This document shows, piece after piece, positions 16,984 through 25,181 of a DNA stretch of 64,000 nucleotides. The notes beneath the pieces are model-generated. The model had not been told where the DNA came from. It did no database searches and worked only from the letters and a program-made list of their open reading frames with translations. The translations under genes and the position numbers were made by a program. This DNA comes from an uncultured Ruminiclostridium sp. (GTDB lineage: Bacteria > Bacillota > Clostridia > Oscillospirales > Ruminococcaceae). Numbering within the stretch: position 1 is the first letter of the stretch; each line of letters starts with the position of its first letter. The stretch spans positions 78,888 through 142,887 of the forward strand of contig CAJTTE010000004.1 of the NCBI GenBank assembly GCA_910579265.1. The letters run 5' to 3'.

Positions 16984-17527
16984 AAATAAAATCCCCCTTT
17001 TCAAGCTCAGTTTTAAGCGCTTGCTTTGCACGGTAAATAAGGTTTTCCACCTGCCGCTTATTTTTTTTCATAACGGCGGCAATTTCTCCGTTGCTCATTC
17101 CTTCAAAAAAAGAAAGATACAAAACCTGACGGTAGTTTTCGTAAAGCTTATTTATTGTTCTGTGTACGGCTATTTTCCGTTCTTCTTTTATATATGACTT
17201 TTCTATATCTTCCTCATCACTTTTAATTTTCGCAAGATCGCAGGCGGGAACGGGAATTATTCGTGAATTTTTCCTGAAATAGTCAATTGCGGCATTTCTT
17301 CCTATAGTGTACAGCCAGGTTTTAAAGGAGTATTTTTCCGAAAAGCGGGGCTTTTTTATCACTAACTTAACAAATGTCTCTTCCATTATTTCTTCGGCAA
17401 CATAAATATTTTTTGTATATCCGAGAAGGTATAAAATAAGACCGTCCTTGTAGTATTTTATTATATCCTCAAGGCCGCTTTCATCGCCTTCAAGAAAACG
17501 CCGGTAGCTGCTTGCACCGTTATCCAC
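16970..17527 (-). CDS. ECF-type RNA polymerase sigma factor
   Basis: 185 residues. Region 2 is LYLLGYTKNIYVAEEIMEET with FKTWLYTIGRNAAIDYFRK. Region 4 is LPE-like LYENYRQVLYLSFFEG with the helix-turn-helix MSNGEIAAVMKKNKRQVENL. It is a sigma-70 family protein of the extracytoplasmic-function group. The gene overlaps the membrane protein downstream, the usual arrangement for a membrane-released sigma factor. I cannot identify its target promoters in the window. Confidence 0.88.
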   Translation of the reverse strand: MDNGASSYRRFLEGDESGLEDIIKYYKDGLILYLLGYTKNIYVAEEIMEETFVKLVIKKPRFSEKYSFKTWLYTIGRNAAIDYFRKNSRIIPVPACDLAKIKSDEEDIEKSYIKEERKIAVHRTINKLYENYRQVLYLSFFEGMSNGEIAAVMKKNKRQVENLIYRAKQALKTELEKGDFIYEEL

Positions 17528-17676
17528 TGACTATTCCCCCTTACCGAAAAGCTCTGCTTTTCACACATAAAACGAACGAAGTCCCAAAAACTCTCATCAA
17601 TCAAATCATAATCTTTACAAGCCGAAAGACTTTTGTGAAAACCGGATTTTAATTTACAAAAAAAGTAAAAAAGCTA

Positions 17677-17705
17677 TTGCATTTTAAGAAGGTCTGTGAT
17701 ATAAT
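17677..17705 (+). promoter_or_regulatory. sigma-A promoter for secG-rnr, extended -10
   Basis: TTGCAT (17677-17682), a 17-base spacer and TATAAT (17700-17705) preceded by TGA, an extended -10. It starts a leader of about 95 bases before secG. Confidence 0.85.
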
Positions 17706-17808
17706 ATAATGCGTGTCAATATAAAGACCTTTTTGGGCTTTTTTGGATAAGGCCGATCAATAAAAATAAGAGGTAAGGCTTTGACCTCATAGGAAGGAAG
17801 ATTTTTTA

Positions 17809-18213
17809 ATGTCAGTTTTAGAGATAATCGCCGCAATACTGCTTATTTTGGCGTGTGTATTTATTGTTCTTGTGGTACTTATGCAGGATTCCAAGCAGGG
17901 AATGTCCCAGACTATTTCCGGTGCTTCGGGTGATAACTACTATCAGAAGAATTCGGGAAGAAGCAAGGAAGCAAAGCTCGCCAAAATGACCAAAACAGCG
18001 GCAATTGTTGTATTTATAGTTGCGCTTCTTGTAAACCTTATCACTATTTACGGCTGGGGAAAGAGCGGCAGCTCCGGAAACGGAGGAACCACATCTTCAA
18101 CCACCACATCAGCCGGGGACGTTACCGGTACAGATTCCACCGCAGAATCAGGTACGGCGTCTGAATCCGTAACCGCCGCCGAGACAGCAGCGGATGTTAC
18201 GACAGCGGCTTAA
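17809..18213 (+). CDS. secG: preprotein translocase subunit SecG
   Basis: 134 residues, longer than the usual 70-80. The SecG core is residues 1-85: a first helix (IAAILLILACVFIVLVVLMQ), the conserved DSKQGMSQTISGASG loop and a second helix near 62-82. The rest is a Ser/Thr/Gly-rich, low-complexity tail after GKSGSSGNGG. SecG stimulates SecYEG-dependent export. AGGAAGG precedes the ATG. The secG-rnr order is widespread in Firmicutes, but smpB, its usual third partner, is not next. Confidence 0.92.
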   Translation: MSVLEIIAAILLILACVFIVLVVLMQDSKQGMSQTISGASGDNYYQKNSGRSKEAKLAKMTKTAAIVVFIVALLVNLITIYGWGKSGSSGNGGTTSSTTTSAGDVTGTDSTAESGTASESVTAAETAADVTTAA

Positions 18214-18231
18214 GAAAAGGAAAAATCAAAG

Positions 18232-18256
18232 GGGCGATTGAGTCGCCCTTTTTTTG
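18232..18256 (+). terminator. intrinsic terminator after secG
   Basis: GGGCGAT-TGAG-TCGCCC followed by seven T. It lies 22 bases before the rnr start, so it may attenuate read-through into rnr. Confidence 0.85.
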
Positions 18257-18277
18257 TAATTTGGAAAGGAAAAATAA

Positions 18278-20446
18278 ATGCGCCCGGATATAAGAGAAAA
18301 AATATTCATACTTTTGTTTGAAAACCACAGAAGCGGCGGTAAGGGCCTTACGGCACAGGAGCTTATTTCCTTTATCGGAAAGAAAAAGGACAATAAGACT
18401 ATAAGCAGGGAATTGGAGGACATGAAAAAATTCAAGGTTCTTAACTATTCCAAGCTTCGGTTTTCTTTAAAAAATCCCGAAAGATTTCATGACGGTACGG
18501 TAGTCAAGGCGGCACGCAGCCATGGCTTTGTAAGGCTGGATGACAGCGAGGACGGCGAGGAGGTTTTTGTCCGCGGGAAGGATTTTCACGGCGCCGTACC
18601 CGGAGATAAAGTGCTTGTCAAGATTATTGCGGATAAGGATGAGAATAACCGTTCTCAAACTGCGGTAATATCCGCCGTTCTCGAATACTCGCCGAAAATG
18701 CTTACGGGCATCGTTGTTGATTATAACGGTGAAATACGGCTTCAGCCATCTTCCTTTGCATCGCCTATTCCAATAACCGTTGTAGGCTTCGGAGGCTGTG
18801 AGGTAAGAGTCGGAGATAAGGTACGCTTTGAAATAAAACGCAGAGGGGACAGGCATTCGGAGCACATTGCCACCATAACTGAGGTCTTCGGAAGCTCGGA
18901 TATAGCAAGAGTATCCGTAAAGGCATATATAGAGGAAAAGCAGATCCCGGTCGAATTTCCCGAAGCGGTAATAAAGGAAGCAGCGGAAATTGAGAAAAGA
19001 GGCATTTCCGGCGGAGAAAAGGCCATGCGCACGGACCTCAGACATCTTCCGATATTTACCATTGACGGCGCCGATACAAAGGATATAGACGATGCGATCA
19101 GCATAGAAAGAACCGCCAAGGGGTTTAAGCTTGGGGTCCATATTGCCGATGTATCCAATTATGTGAAAAGGGGAACGGCTCTTGACGCGGAGGCAAATAA
19201 AAGAGGGACAAGTGTTTATATTGCAGATATGGTAATCCCGATGCTTCCTAAGGAGCTTAGCAACGGAATTTGTTCACTTAATCCTCAGGAGGACAGATTG
19301 GCCTTTTCATGTCTTATGGAGCTGGATAACAACGGGGAAATAAATAAGTTCCGCTTTGTAAAATCCCTGATCCGGTCCCGGGTCAAAGGCGTGTACGGCG
19401 AGGTCAACAAAATAATTTCCGGAGAAGCGGATGATAGTATAAAAGAGAAATATTCCGAGGTGATCGATGAAATTCCCGTTATGAACGAATTAGCGGCTAT
19501 CCTTATAAAAAACAGAAAGAAGAGGGGAGCACCCGAGATCCAAAGTCAGGAAAGCAAGATAATCTGCGATGAAAACGGCGTATGTATCGGTATAAAGGCA
19601 AGAGAAAGCGGTATAGCCGAGGGCATTATTGAGGAGTTTATGCTTGCCGCCAATAACTGCGCCGCAAGAGTTGGAATGGCTAATCATATACCCTTTGTTT
19701 ACCGTATACATGAGGCTCCCTCGTCGGAAAAGCTGATGATGCTTCAGGACACGCTTACGGCAATGGGAATAAATCCTGTTGGCATAAACGAAAGCTCAAC
19801 GTCAAAGGATCTGTCCGATATTCTGGAAAAGTGTAAGGATGACCCAAGAGCGCCTATTATAAACAGAATGGTCCTCAGAACAATGATGAAGGCTAAGTAC
19901 AGCGATGAACCTTTGGGACATTACGGGCTTGTTATGAAGGAATACGCTCATTTTACTTCCCCGATCCGCAGACTTGCCGATCTTTCGATACACCGTATTC
20001 TTACCGATTATGTTATGGGAGAGGCTTCTAAGCTTGAAAAAAGGTATTCAAGATTTGCCGGTGAAAATTCCGCAAGGGCAACGGAAACTGAAATAACAGC
20101 GGTAAATGCCGAAAGGGATTGTGAAAAATTCTATGCTGCGGAGTACATGAAGGGACATGTAGGAGAGCAGTTTGAGGGGATCATTTCGGGAGTGATCAAC
20201 AGCGGGATATTTGTAGAGCTCCCCAACACTGTTGAAGGCAGGGTAGATACCTTTACTCTTCCTGAGGGCGAGTACGAGGTCAGAAACGGAATCATGCTGG
20301 TTGAGACGCTTTCCAATACCGTTTATGCTATGGGAGACAGGGTAAAGGTCACTTTAGCAGCGGTGAATGTGGGAGCGGGGCAGATCGATTTTACCCTGGA
20401 CGAGCATATTGCGGTCAAACAACATGCTGCTCACCGACTTTATTAA
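18278..20446 (+). CDS. rnr: ribonuclease R
   Basis: 722 residues. An N-terminal winged helix (ENHRSGGKGLTAQELISFIG) is followed by cold-shock domains (about 70-230). The RNB catalytic domain has DGADTKDIDDAIS (about 263-275), the Asp cluster that binds magnesium, and HFTSPIRRLADLSIHR. A C-terminal S1 domain begins near GEQFEGIISGVINSGIFVEL. It degrades structured RNA 3' to 5' and is used in tmRNA quality control. GGAAAGG lies before the ATG. Confidence 0.96.
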   Translation: MRPDIREKIFILLFENHRSGGKGLTAQELISFIGKKKDNKTISRELEDMKKFKVLNYSKLRFSLKNPERFHDGTVVKAARSHGFVRLDDSEDGEEVFVRGKDFHGAVPGDKVLVKIIADKDENNRSQTAVISAVLEYSPKMLTGIVVDYNGEIRLQPSSFASPIPITVVGFGGCEVRVGDKVRFEIKRRGDRHSEHIATITEVFGSSDIARVSVKAYIEEKQIPVEFPEAVIKEAAEIEKRGISGGEKAMRTDLRHLPIFTIDGADTKDIDDAISIERTAKGFKLGVHIADVSNYVKRGTALDAEANKRGTSVYIADMVIPMLPKELSNGICSLNPQEDRLAFSCLMELDNNGEINKFRFVKSLIRSRVKGVYGEVNKIISGEADDSIKEKYSEVIDEIPVMNELAAILIKNRKKRGAPEIQSQESKIICDENGVCIGIKARESGIAEGIIEEFMLAANNCAARVGMANHIPFVYRIHEAPSSEKLMMLQDTLTAMGINPVGINESSTSKDLSDILEKCKDDPRAPIINRMVLRTMMKAKYSDEPLGHYGLVMKEYAHFTSPIRRLADLSIHRILTDYVMGEASKLEKRYSRFAGENSARATETEITAVNAERDCEKFYAAEYMKGHVGEQFEGIISGVINSGIFVELPNTVEGRVDTFTLPEGEYEVRNGIMLVETLSNTVYAMGDRVKVTLAAVNVGAGQIDFTLDEHIAVKQHAAHRLY

Positions 20447-20608
20447 TAATTCCGGGTCAGCGTCTCAGTTTGATCCTGATGTTTTTCCGTGAGCTTTTGT
20501 CATAAAGGGGCGTTATATCATAAGAGGCTTCGGGCTTAGATGCGAGATCATATTGTTTTTTTGTAGCGCGCCCGTTTTCATATGATACTGTTGTCTTAAA
20601 GCAAAAAT

Positions 20609-20647
20609 ATCCGTTTCACTGTATCCTGCGGTGAAGCGGATTTTTTT
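20609..20647 (+). terminator. terminator downstream of rnr
   Basis: ATCCGTTTCAC (20609-20619) pairs with GTGAAGCGGAT (20631-20641) and is followed by T7. The 160 bases between rnr and this hairpin, and the 180 bases after it, contain no recognisable gene. Confidence 0.8.
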
Positions 20648-20825
20648 ATCATACTGTATTGCTTATGCAACGAAGGGAGCTTGTCCTTCGATTATTTTTT
20701 TAAAGGACACAAACGAAAAAGCCGTAAAAATCATGTTGTGGCATACGGATACTATTGGCTAAGGCAGCGCATGAGGCAGCGCCCGTTATTCAGTAATAAG
20801 CGTTGCTTTTTGCGTTTTTCAGATT

Positions 20826-20994
20826 AGGGTATGCATCTTAAAACAAAGCAATTTTGTACAATTTCCCTAAACGTATGGCGATTTTACGGAAAAAGCGGAG
20901 AAATACGAAGGTGTTTCGTAGTTATCCCTTTGGGATAACTACCGGCATTCTTTGAAGCAGAAAGCGCCCGCAGTTAGTGGAAATTGTGAAAATT
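20826..20994 (+). repeat. family A repeat, copy A2
   Basis: It contains GCAATTTTGTACAATTT, GGAAAAAGCGGAGAAATACG, the palindrome GTAGTTATCCC-TTT-GGGATAACTAC and GACTTTTCAGATACGTC at its end. It is followed immediately by a second copy in the same orientation. Confidence 0.85.
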
Positions 20995-21180
20995 GAGACT
21001 TTTCAGATACGTCTTAGTACAATTACGCTGCAAACATGGCGTTTTCAAGGAAAAATCGGAGAAATAGGAGGGTATTTTGCAGTATCCTTTTAGGATAGCT
21101 ATCGGCATTCTTTGAAGCGGAAAGGGTTCGCTGTTAGTGGTAATTGTGCGATTTTCGGCTTTTCGACAGCCTTTAGATAA
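20995..21180 (+). repeat. family A repeat, copy A3, in tandem with A2
   Basis: It keeps GTACAATTACGCTGCAAACATGGC, AAGGAAAAATCGGAGAAATAGG and CATTCTTTGAAGCGGAAAGG in the same order as copy A2 and ends in a TCGACAGCC variant. No gene is convincingly encoded here. The next 170 bases to 21351 are unassigned. Confidence 0.8.
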
Positions 21181-21351
21181 ATATATGCTTTTCAGCCCGA
21201 AAACGGTAAGTGCGTTGTTATCGTTAAAGCGGAAATCTTTTCCCACAAACTGTATCTTAAGGCATAAGGATGACTTATCTTCTCCGTATTTCCATGCGAA
21301 GAGCGCTGTGCCTTCGCTTCACGGCTTTTTTCAGCTTGTTTAAGCCGTGAT

Positions 21352-21453
21352 TTAAGGCAACCCCGCACAATGATTGCATGTGAATCGCGCAGTCAGATGC
21401 AAGCAAGCCGCACGCAAAGCCGTCAGGCAGTTATTATGCGGTATTGCCTTAAA
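21352..21453. repeat. family B MITE, internally deleted copy B1
   Basis: The ends are AAGGCAACCCCGCACAATGATTG and, inverted, TTATGCGGTATTGCCTT. The flanks give a TTAA duplication. The middle part of the ~172-bp full-length element (GTCAGCTTGCATAAATTCG to the GGAGG segment) is missing. It abuts the stop codon of the membrane-protein gene at 21454. Confidence 0.8.
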
Positions 21454-22047
21454 TTAGGGCTGCTGTTGACCGTCATAAGTTTCGTCGTCCGTCATCAGCT
21501 CCTCATCCGTTTTTTCCACCCAGCAAACGCCTTCCTCTTTATGCACCACAATAACCTCTTCATTTGCTTCTATATCGGTTTCGTTGGCCGAAACGGCGTT
21601 TATTGAGTATTCGCGGCCTTTGTACTCAAATGTTATGACACCATAACCGTCGCCGTATATTTTTTCGCGGCATATCCCTTTATCGCCAATATCCGGATAA
21701 TTCTTCGGCAGTTTTTCTCCTTTAATGGAAATGTAAAATTTCAGCGCTATATGTTTTTTTCCGAACAGCACCAGCATACCGAAGCAAAGGGAGCAAAAAA
21801 GCGTTCCCACCAAGGGCATAGATATTATTTCAAGGATCAGGCCGGATAACGAAAAAGCAAACACAAACACAATGGTTTCGGATATGCTGTGGGGCAGAAA
21901 ATCTTCGGCCGGAATAGTTTTTCCGTGAAAATCAAGCCATTTTTTTTCAAAACCGAAATCGCTGATCTTAAGAACGGATCTCATTATAATTTCCGCAGTA
22001 AGTGCTACGGAAGATAAAACCGTAAGAATTATAAAAAAAACAGCCAT
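21454..22047 (-). CDS. membrane protein with NfeD-like C-terminal domain
   Basis: 197 residues. Hydrophobic segments lie near 3-22, 55-75 and 78-98. The C-terminal 75 residues (CREKIYGDGYGVITFEYKG, then EEVIVVHKEEGVCWVEK) look like the small beta-barrel of NfeD-type proteins. This family assignment is tentative. GGAGG lies 14 bases before the ATG, and the gene follows the CorC-type gene by 9 bases, so they form one operon. Confidence 0.55.
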   Translation of the reverse strand: MAVFFIILTVLSSVALTAEIIMRSVLKISDFGFEKKWLDFHGKTIPAEDFLPHSISETIVFVFAFSLSGLILEIISMPLVGTLFCSLCFGMLVLFGKKHIALKFYISIKGEKLPKNYPDIGDKGICREKIYGDGYGVITFEYKGREYSINAVSANETDIEANEEVIVVHKEEGVCWVEKTDEELMTDDETYDGQQQP

Positions 22048-22056
22048 TGTTTTTTC

Positions 22057-23313
22057 TTATTCCTCCGGCGACGCAGGCGGTTTTATCTCAAACTTAAGCG
22101 TTCCTATTCTGCGTCCCTCAACACCTTCTACGGTAATTTTAAACTCATCGGTTTCCGCCGAATCTCCGATATCCGGTATTTTTCCGAACAGCTGAAAAAC
22201 CCAGCCGCCCACGGTGTTAAAATCCCCGTTTATCTCGTAATCCATGCCGTGACCTTCGAAAAAGCGGTTGAAGTCCACCTTTGACACCTCGCCGTTTACT
22301 TTAAAAACGGTTTCGCTGATAAATTTTACCGGAGTGCTTACCACGTCGTTTTCATCCCAGATTTCTCCCACAAGCTCTTCAAGCACGTCCTCAAGGGTAA
22401 GAATACCGGCAGTCCCCCCGTACTGATCCACTACTACGGCTATATGCTCTTTTTCCCGCTGCATTTTCTTCAGAACCTCGGAGATGCGCATCAGGCTTGG
22501 AATATACATTATATCCGTGACAAGTTCGGAAAGCTGGAAATCCTTTCCTTCTAAAATTTTTTGGGAGAAATCCCGGTAGCTTATAACTCCGATTATATGA
22601 TCAAGTGATTTTTCGTATACGGGAAGACGGGTGTATGCCTCCGATCTGAAAAGCTCCATTATTTTTTCATTGCTGTCATATACGTCTATTCCGACAACAT
22701 TTACACGGGGCTGCATTATTTGTTCAGCTGTCGTTTCGTCAAATTCGAGAGCATTTCTTACCAAGGCGCTTTCCTGTTCTTCGAGAACGCCCTGATCTTC
22801 GATCTCGTCTATTATATGCATAAGCTCCTGTTCGGTAACATAAACGTCCTTTTTTTTGTTGAACAGTTTGGATGCGCCTTTTTGTATAAGAAGAAATATC
22901 GCGGAAACGGGAGTAAGAATAAACATAAGCCCCCACATTATCCGTCCGAAAAAAATACAAAGAGCTTCCGCGTTTCCCTTAGCGATCGTCTTCGGGGTTA
23001 TCTCTCCGAAAATCAGCACTATAACCGTTGTTGCGGCAGTAGATATAACGGGTCCGTTATCTCCGAAGAACTGTACGCAAAGTATCGTAGCCAAGGATGA
23101 GGTGGCAATATTCACAATGTTGTTCCCGACTAAAATGGTGGTAAGGCATTTATCGTATTTATCCATAACCTTGAGAGCGACAGCCGCCCCTTTGGAGCCT
23201 TCCTCGGCCATGTTTTTCAGACGTATGCGGTTTGCACTTGTAAAGGCGGTTTCCGTAGCGGAAAACAATGCCGATAAAATTACGAGTACTGCAATAATTA
23301 TGCCGGTTTCCAT
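22057..23313 (-). CDS. CorC/HlyC (UPF0053) family membrane transporter protein
   Basis: 418 residues. An N-terminal DUF21 membrane domain (about 1-180, three to four helices, with TAFTSANRIRLKNMAEEG) is followed by a CBS pair (QIMQPRVNVVGID about 198-; GVISYRDF; HIAVVVDQYGGTAGILTLED) and a C-terminal CorC/HlyC domain (FNTVGGWVFQLFGKIP). Members are implicated in magnesium or cobalt efflux. It is the first gene of a two-gene minus-strand operon. Confidence 0.92.
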   Translation of the reverse strand: METGIIIAVLVILSALFSATETAFTSANRIRLKNMAEEGSKGAAVALKVMDKYDKCLTTILVGNNIVNIATSSLATILCVQFFGDNGPVISTAATTVIVLIFGEITPKTIAKGNAEALCIFFGRIMWGLMFILTPVSAIFLLIQKGASKLFNKKKDVYVTEQELMHIIDEIEDQGVLEEQESALVRNALEFDETTAEQIMQPRVNVVGIDVYDSNEKIMELFRSEAYTRLPVYEKSLDHIIGVISYRDFSQKILEGKDFQLSELVTDIMYIPSLMRISEVLKKMQREKEHIAVVVDQYGGTAGILTLEDVLEELVGEIWDENDVVSTPVKFISETVFKVNGEVSKVDFNRFFEGHGMDYEINGDFNTVGGWVFQLFGKIPDIGDSAETDEFKITVEGVEGRRIGTLKFEIKPPASPEE

Positions 23314-23359
23314 AGATGTTTCATAATTCCTTTCTTTTTTGACAATGTATGATGCTGCC

Positions 23360-23388
23360 TTGAAATAATCCGGTAAATGTAGTATAAT
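23360..23388 (+). promoter_or_regulatory. sigma-A promoter facing the GtrA-like gene
   Basis: TTGAAA (23360-23365), 17 bases, TATAAT (23383-23388). It drives a leader of about 365 bases with no identified gene; the leader shares a GGCACG...GCCGC..TTGAATTTTTT block with 37163-37210. Confidence 0.8.
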
Positions 23389-23761
23389 ACATAAGAGGCG
23401 GGAAAAGACCGGAAATACGGCGATTATCCGCCGCAGCTTTCAGAATGCCGCTTATTGGATAAAATCATTATGCTTTTCACAGTTTTCGGGGAATAATAAA
23501 ATTTCAGATCGCGTTATTTATCGGGACGTTTAACGGCGGTCAACGGTCTTATCGCTTAGAGAGCGTTCGCATAAATGGGGCACGTATTTTTAAGCAAATT
23601 TTGACGTTTGCCGCATTGAATTTTTTGAGATATTATAATATTTCAAAAAATTTCGCCTTGCAAGGGATCAAGTTATGCTTGAAAATCTGCATATTGATTT
23701 TTTTATGCGAACACGCTTTAGGATTGTTTTTTTAATATACATGTGCTGCGAGGATTATAAA

Positions 23762-24298
23762 ATGAATGTGGATTTAAAAAAAATATGCAGACGGGCGCTG
23801 CACCCTAAGGAATGGAAAAATCTTTACAAAGAGTATAAAGAGCTTTGCAACTACATTATATTCGGTGTTCTTACCACCGTTGTTTCTTTTGTGAGCTATT
23901 ATCTGTTCCGCTGGATATTTCCCGATGAAAACAGCGTACCTGTTTTCCTTAGATGGGTATTCAACCTTACCGCAGTATTCAATACCGAAAGCGCTACGGC
24001 TCTTCCCGTTTTTCTTTCTTGGGTTTGTTCGGTAACATTCGCTTATATAACCAACCGAATATGGGTGTTTGAGAGCAGGGCGCAGGGGTGGAGCATCGTA
24101 TCGGAGTGCCTGAAATTTTACGGGGCAAGGGTTGTCACCTTGTTTGTGGATATTCTTATAATGTTTCTTATGGTGGATCTTACGGGAATAAGCGGAGCGC
24201 TTTGGGAATTTTTTGCAAAAGCGGTGTCAAGCGTGTTTGTTTTAGTGCTTAACTATATATTGAGTAAGGTTCTTGTGTTCAGAAAAAGCAAGCGGTAA
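23762..24298 (+). CDS. GtrA-like family membrane protein
   Basis: 178 residues from ATG 23762, chosen for GAGG 8 bases upstream; the longer frame from 23675 has no binding site. Four membrane helices are visible near 30-48, 72-95, 120-137 and 147-167. The pattern LCNYIIFGVLTTVVSFVSYY and FAYITNRIWVFES match the GtrA/DPMS family, linked to transfer of lipid-linked sugars across the membrane for surface glycan modification. Confidence 0.88.
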   Translation: MNVDLKKICRRALHPKEWKNLYKEYKELCNYIIFGVLTTVVSFVSYYLFRWIFPDENSVPVFLRWVFNLTAVFNTESATALPVFLSWVCSVTFAYITNRIWVFESRAQGWSIVSECLKFYGARVVTLFVDILIMFLMVDLTGISGALWEFFAKAVSSVFVLVLNYILSKVLVFRKSKR

Positions 24299-24341
24299 AG
24301 ATTTGACATCTGCGGCGGTATTTTAACGGTTTTAACCATTG

Positions 24342-25181
24342 TCAGGTTGTCAGGAAATGCAGTCCCAATGATTCTTCTCCAAGCCTGCATATGAATTTGG
24401 CGGAAATATCCGTAACGGCGATCCGTTCAAACTTAACATATTTGGCTATTTCTTCTTTATATTGTGATATTTTTGAACTGTATGGATTCGGGCAGCTTAT
24501 GATAAGCATAGAGCTGTCTATATTTTTTTTGTTTTTAAGTATCTTCCTGATGTATCTTTTATAATATTCGTCTCCGTTTTTAAATACCGATCCCGAAATT
24601 ATTCCCCCTCTTCTGACCGTTACCGTGGGGGCGATCCCGAAGAAGTCCAGGGCAATTGAAAGATCATGGGGGATTTTCCCTAAAGAACGGCTCCACGAAG
24701 TATCTGAGGCGGCATAGGTGCTGTTTATGTGTCCGTCCAGTTCGTCGATGCTCTTTATTATAAATTCCGGGGAAAAGCCTTCATTGGCGAGTCTCGCCGC
24801 CTGCATGACCTGAAACAGCATTCCTCCGCCGATTTGCTTGGAGTCGGCCACATATACGTTGTTAAGTGAGTCAGCCGCTTTTTTTGCATTATAATAAGAG
24901 TCTCTTATGTTTGTCCCGCAGCATAAATGGCAGATCGACCTGGCGTTTTTCAAATGCTTAAGAAAGAATTTCCGGTAATCCTCGACCGAAGGACATACAA
25001 GATCGGGAGCCTTTCCCATTCTTTCCGCATATTCTATAATATTTTCCGACACGATTTCAAAGCTTTCTCTGAAAGATCCGAAATCGGTTTTTATTTCCGC
25101 CTGTATAACCGGAATCTCATCCGAAAAAAGTTCGGGAGGAAAGTAACAGTTCGAATCGGCGGTTATAATGGTTTTATTCAT
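24342..25181 (-). CDS. DegV family fatty-acid-binding protein
   Basis: 279 residues. The start MNKTIITADSNCYFPPEL, the central CPSVEDYRKFF (the T/S-P-S motif region) and GGGMLFQVMQAARLANEG are typical of DegV (FakB-like) proteins, which hold a fatty acid for the FakA kinase. The C-terminal half (RKILKNKKNIDSSMLIISCP) is consistent. It overlaps the end of the kinase gene by 8 bases, implying coupled translation. A missing FakA partner nearby means the acceptor system is elsewhere. Confidence 0.85.
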   Translation of the reverse strand: MNKTIITADSNCYFPPELFSDEIPVIQAEIKTDFGSFRESFEIVSENIIEYAERMGKAPDLVCPSVEDYRKFFLKHLKNARSICHLCCGTNIRDSYYNAKKAADSLNNVYVADSKQIGGGMLFQVMQAARLANEGFSPEFIIKSIDELDGHINSTYAASDTSWSRSLGKIPHDLSIALDFFGIAPTVTVRRGGIISGSVFKNGDEYYKRYIRKILKNKKNIDSSMLIISCPNPYSSKISQYKEEIAKYVKFERIAVTDISAKFICRLGEESLGLHFLTT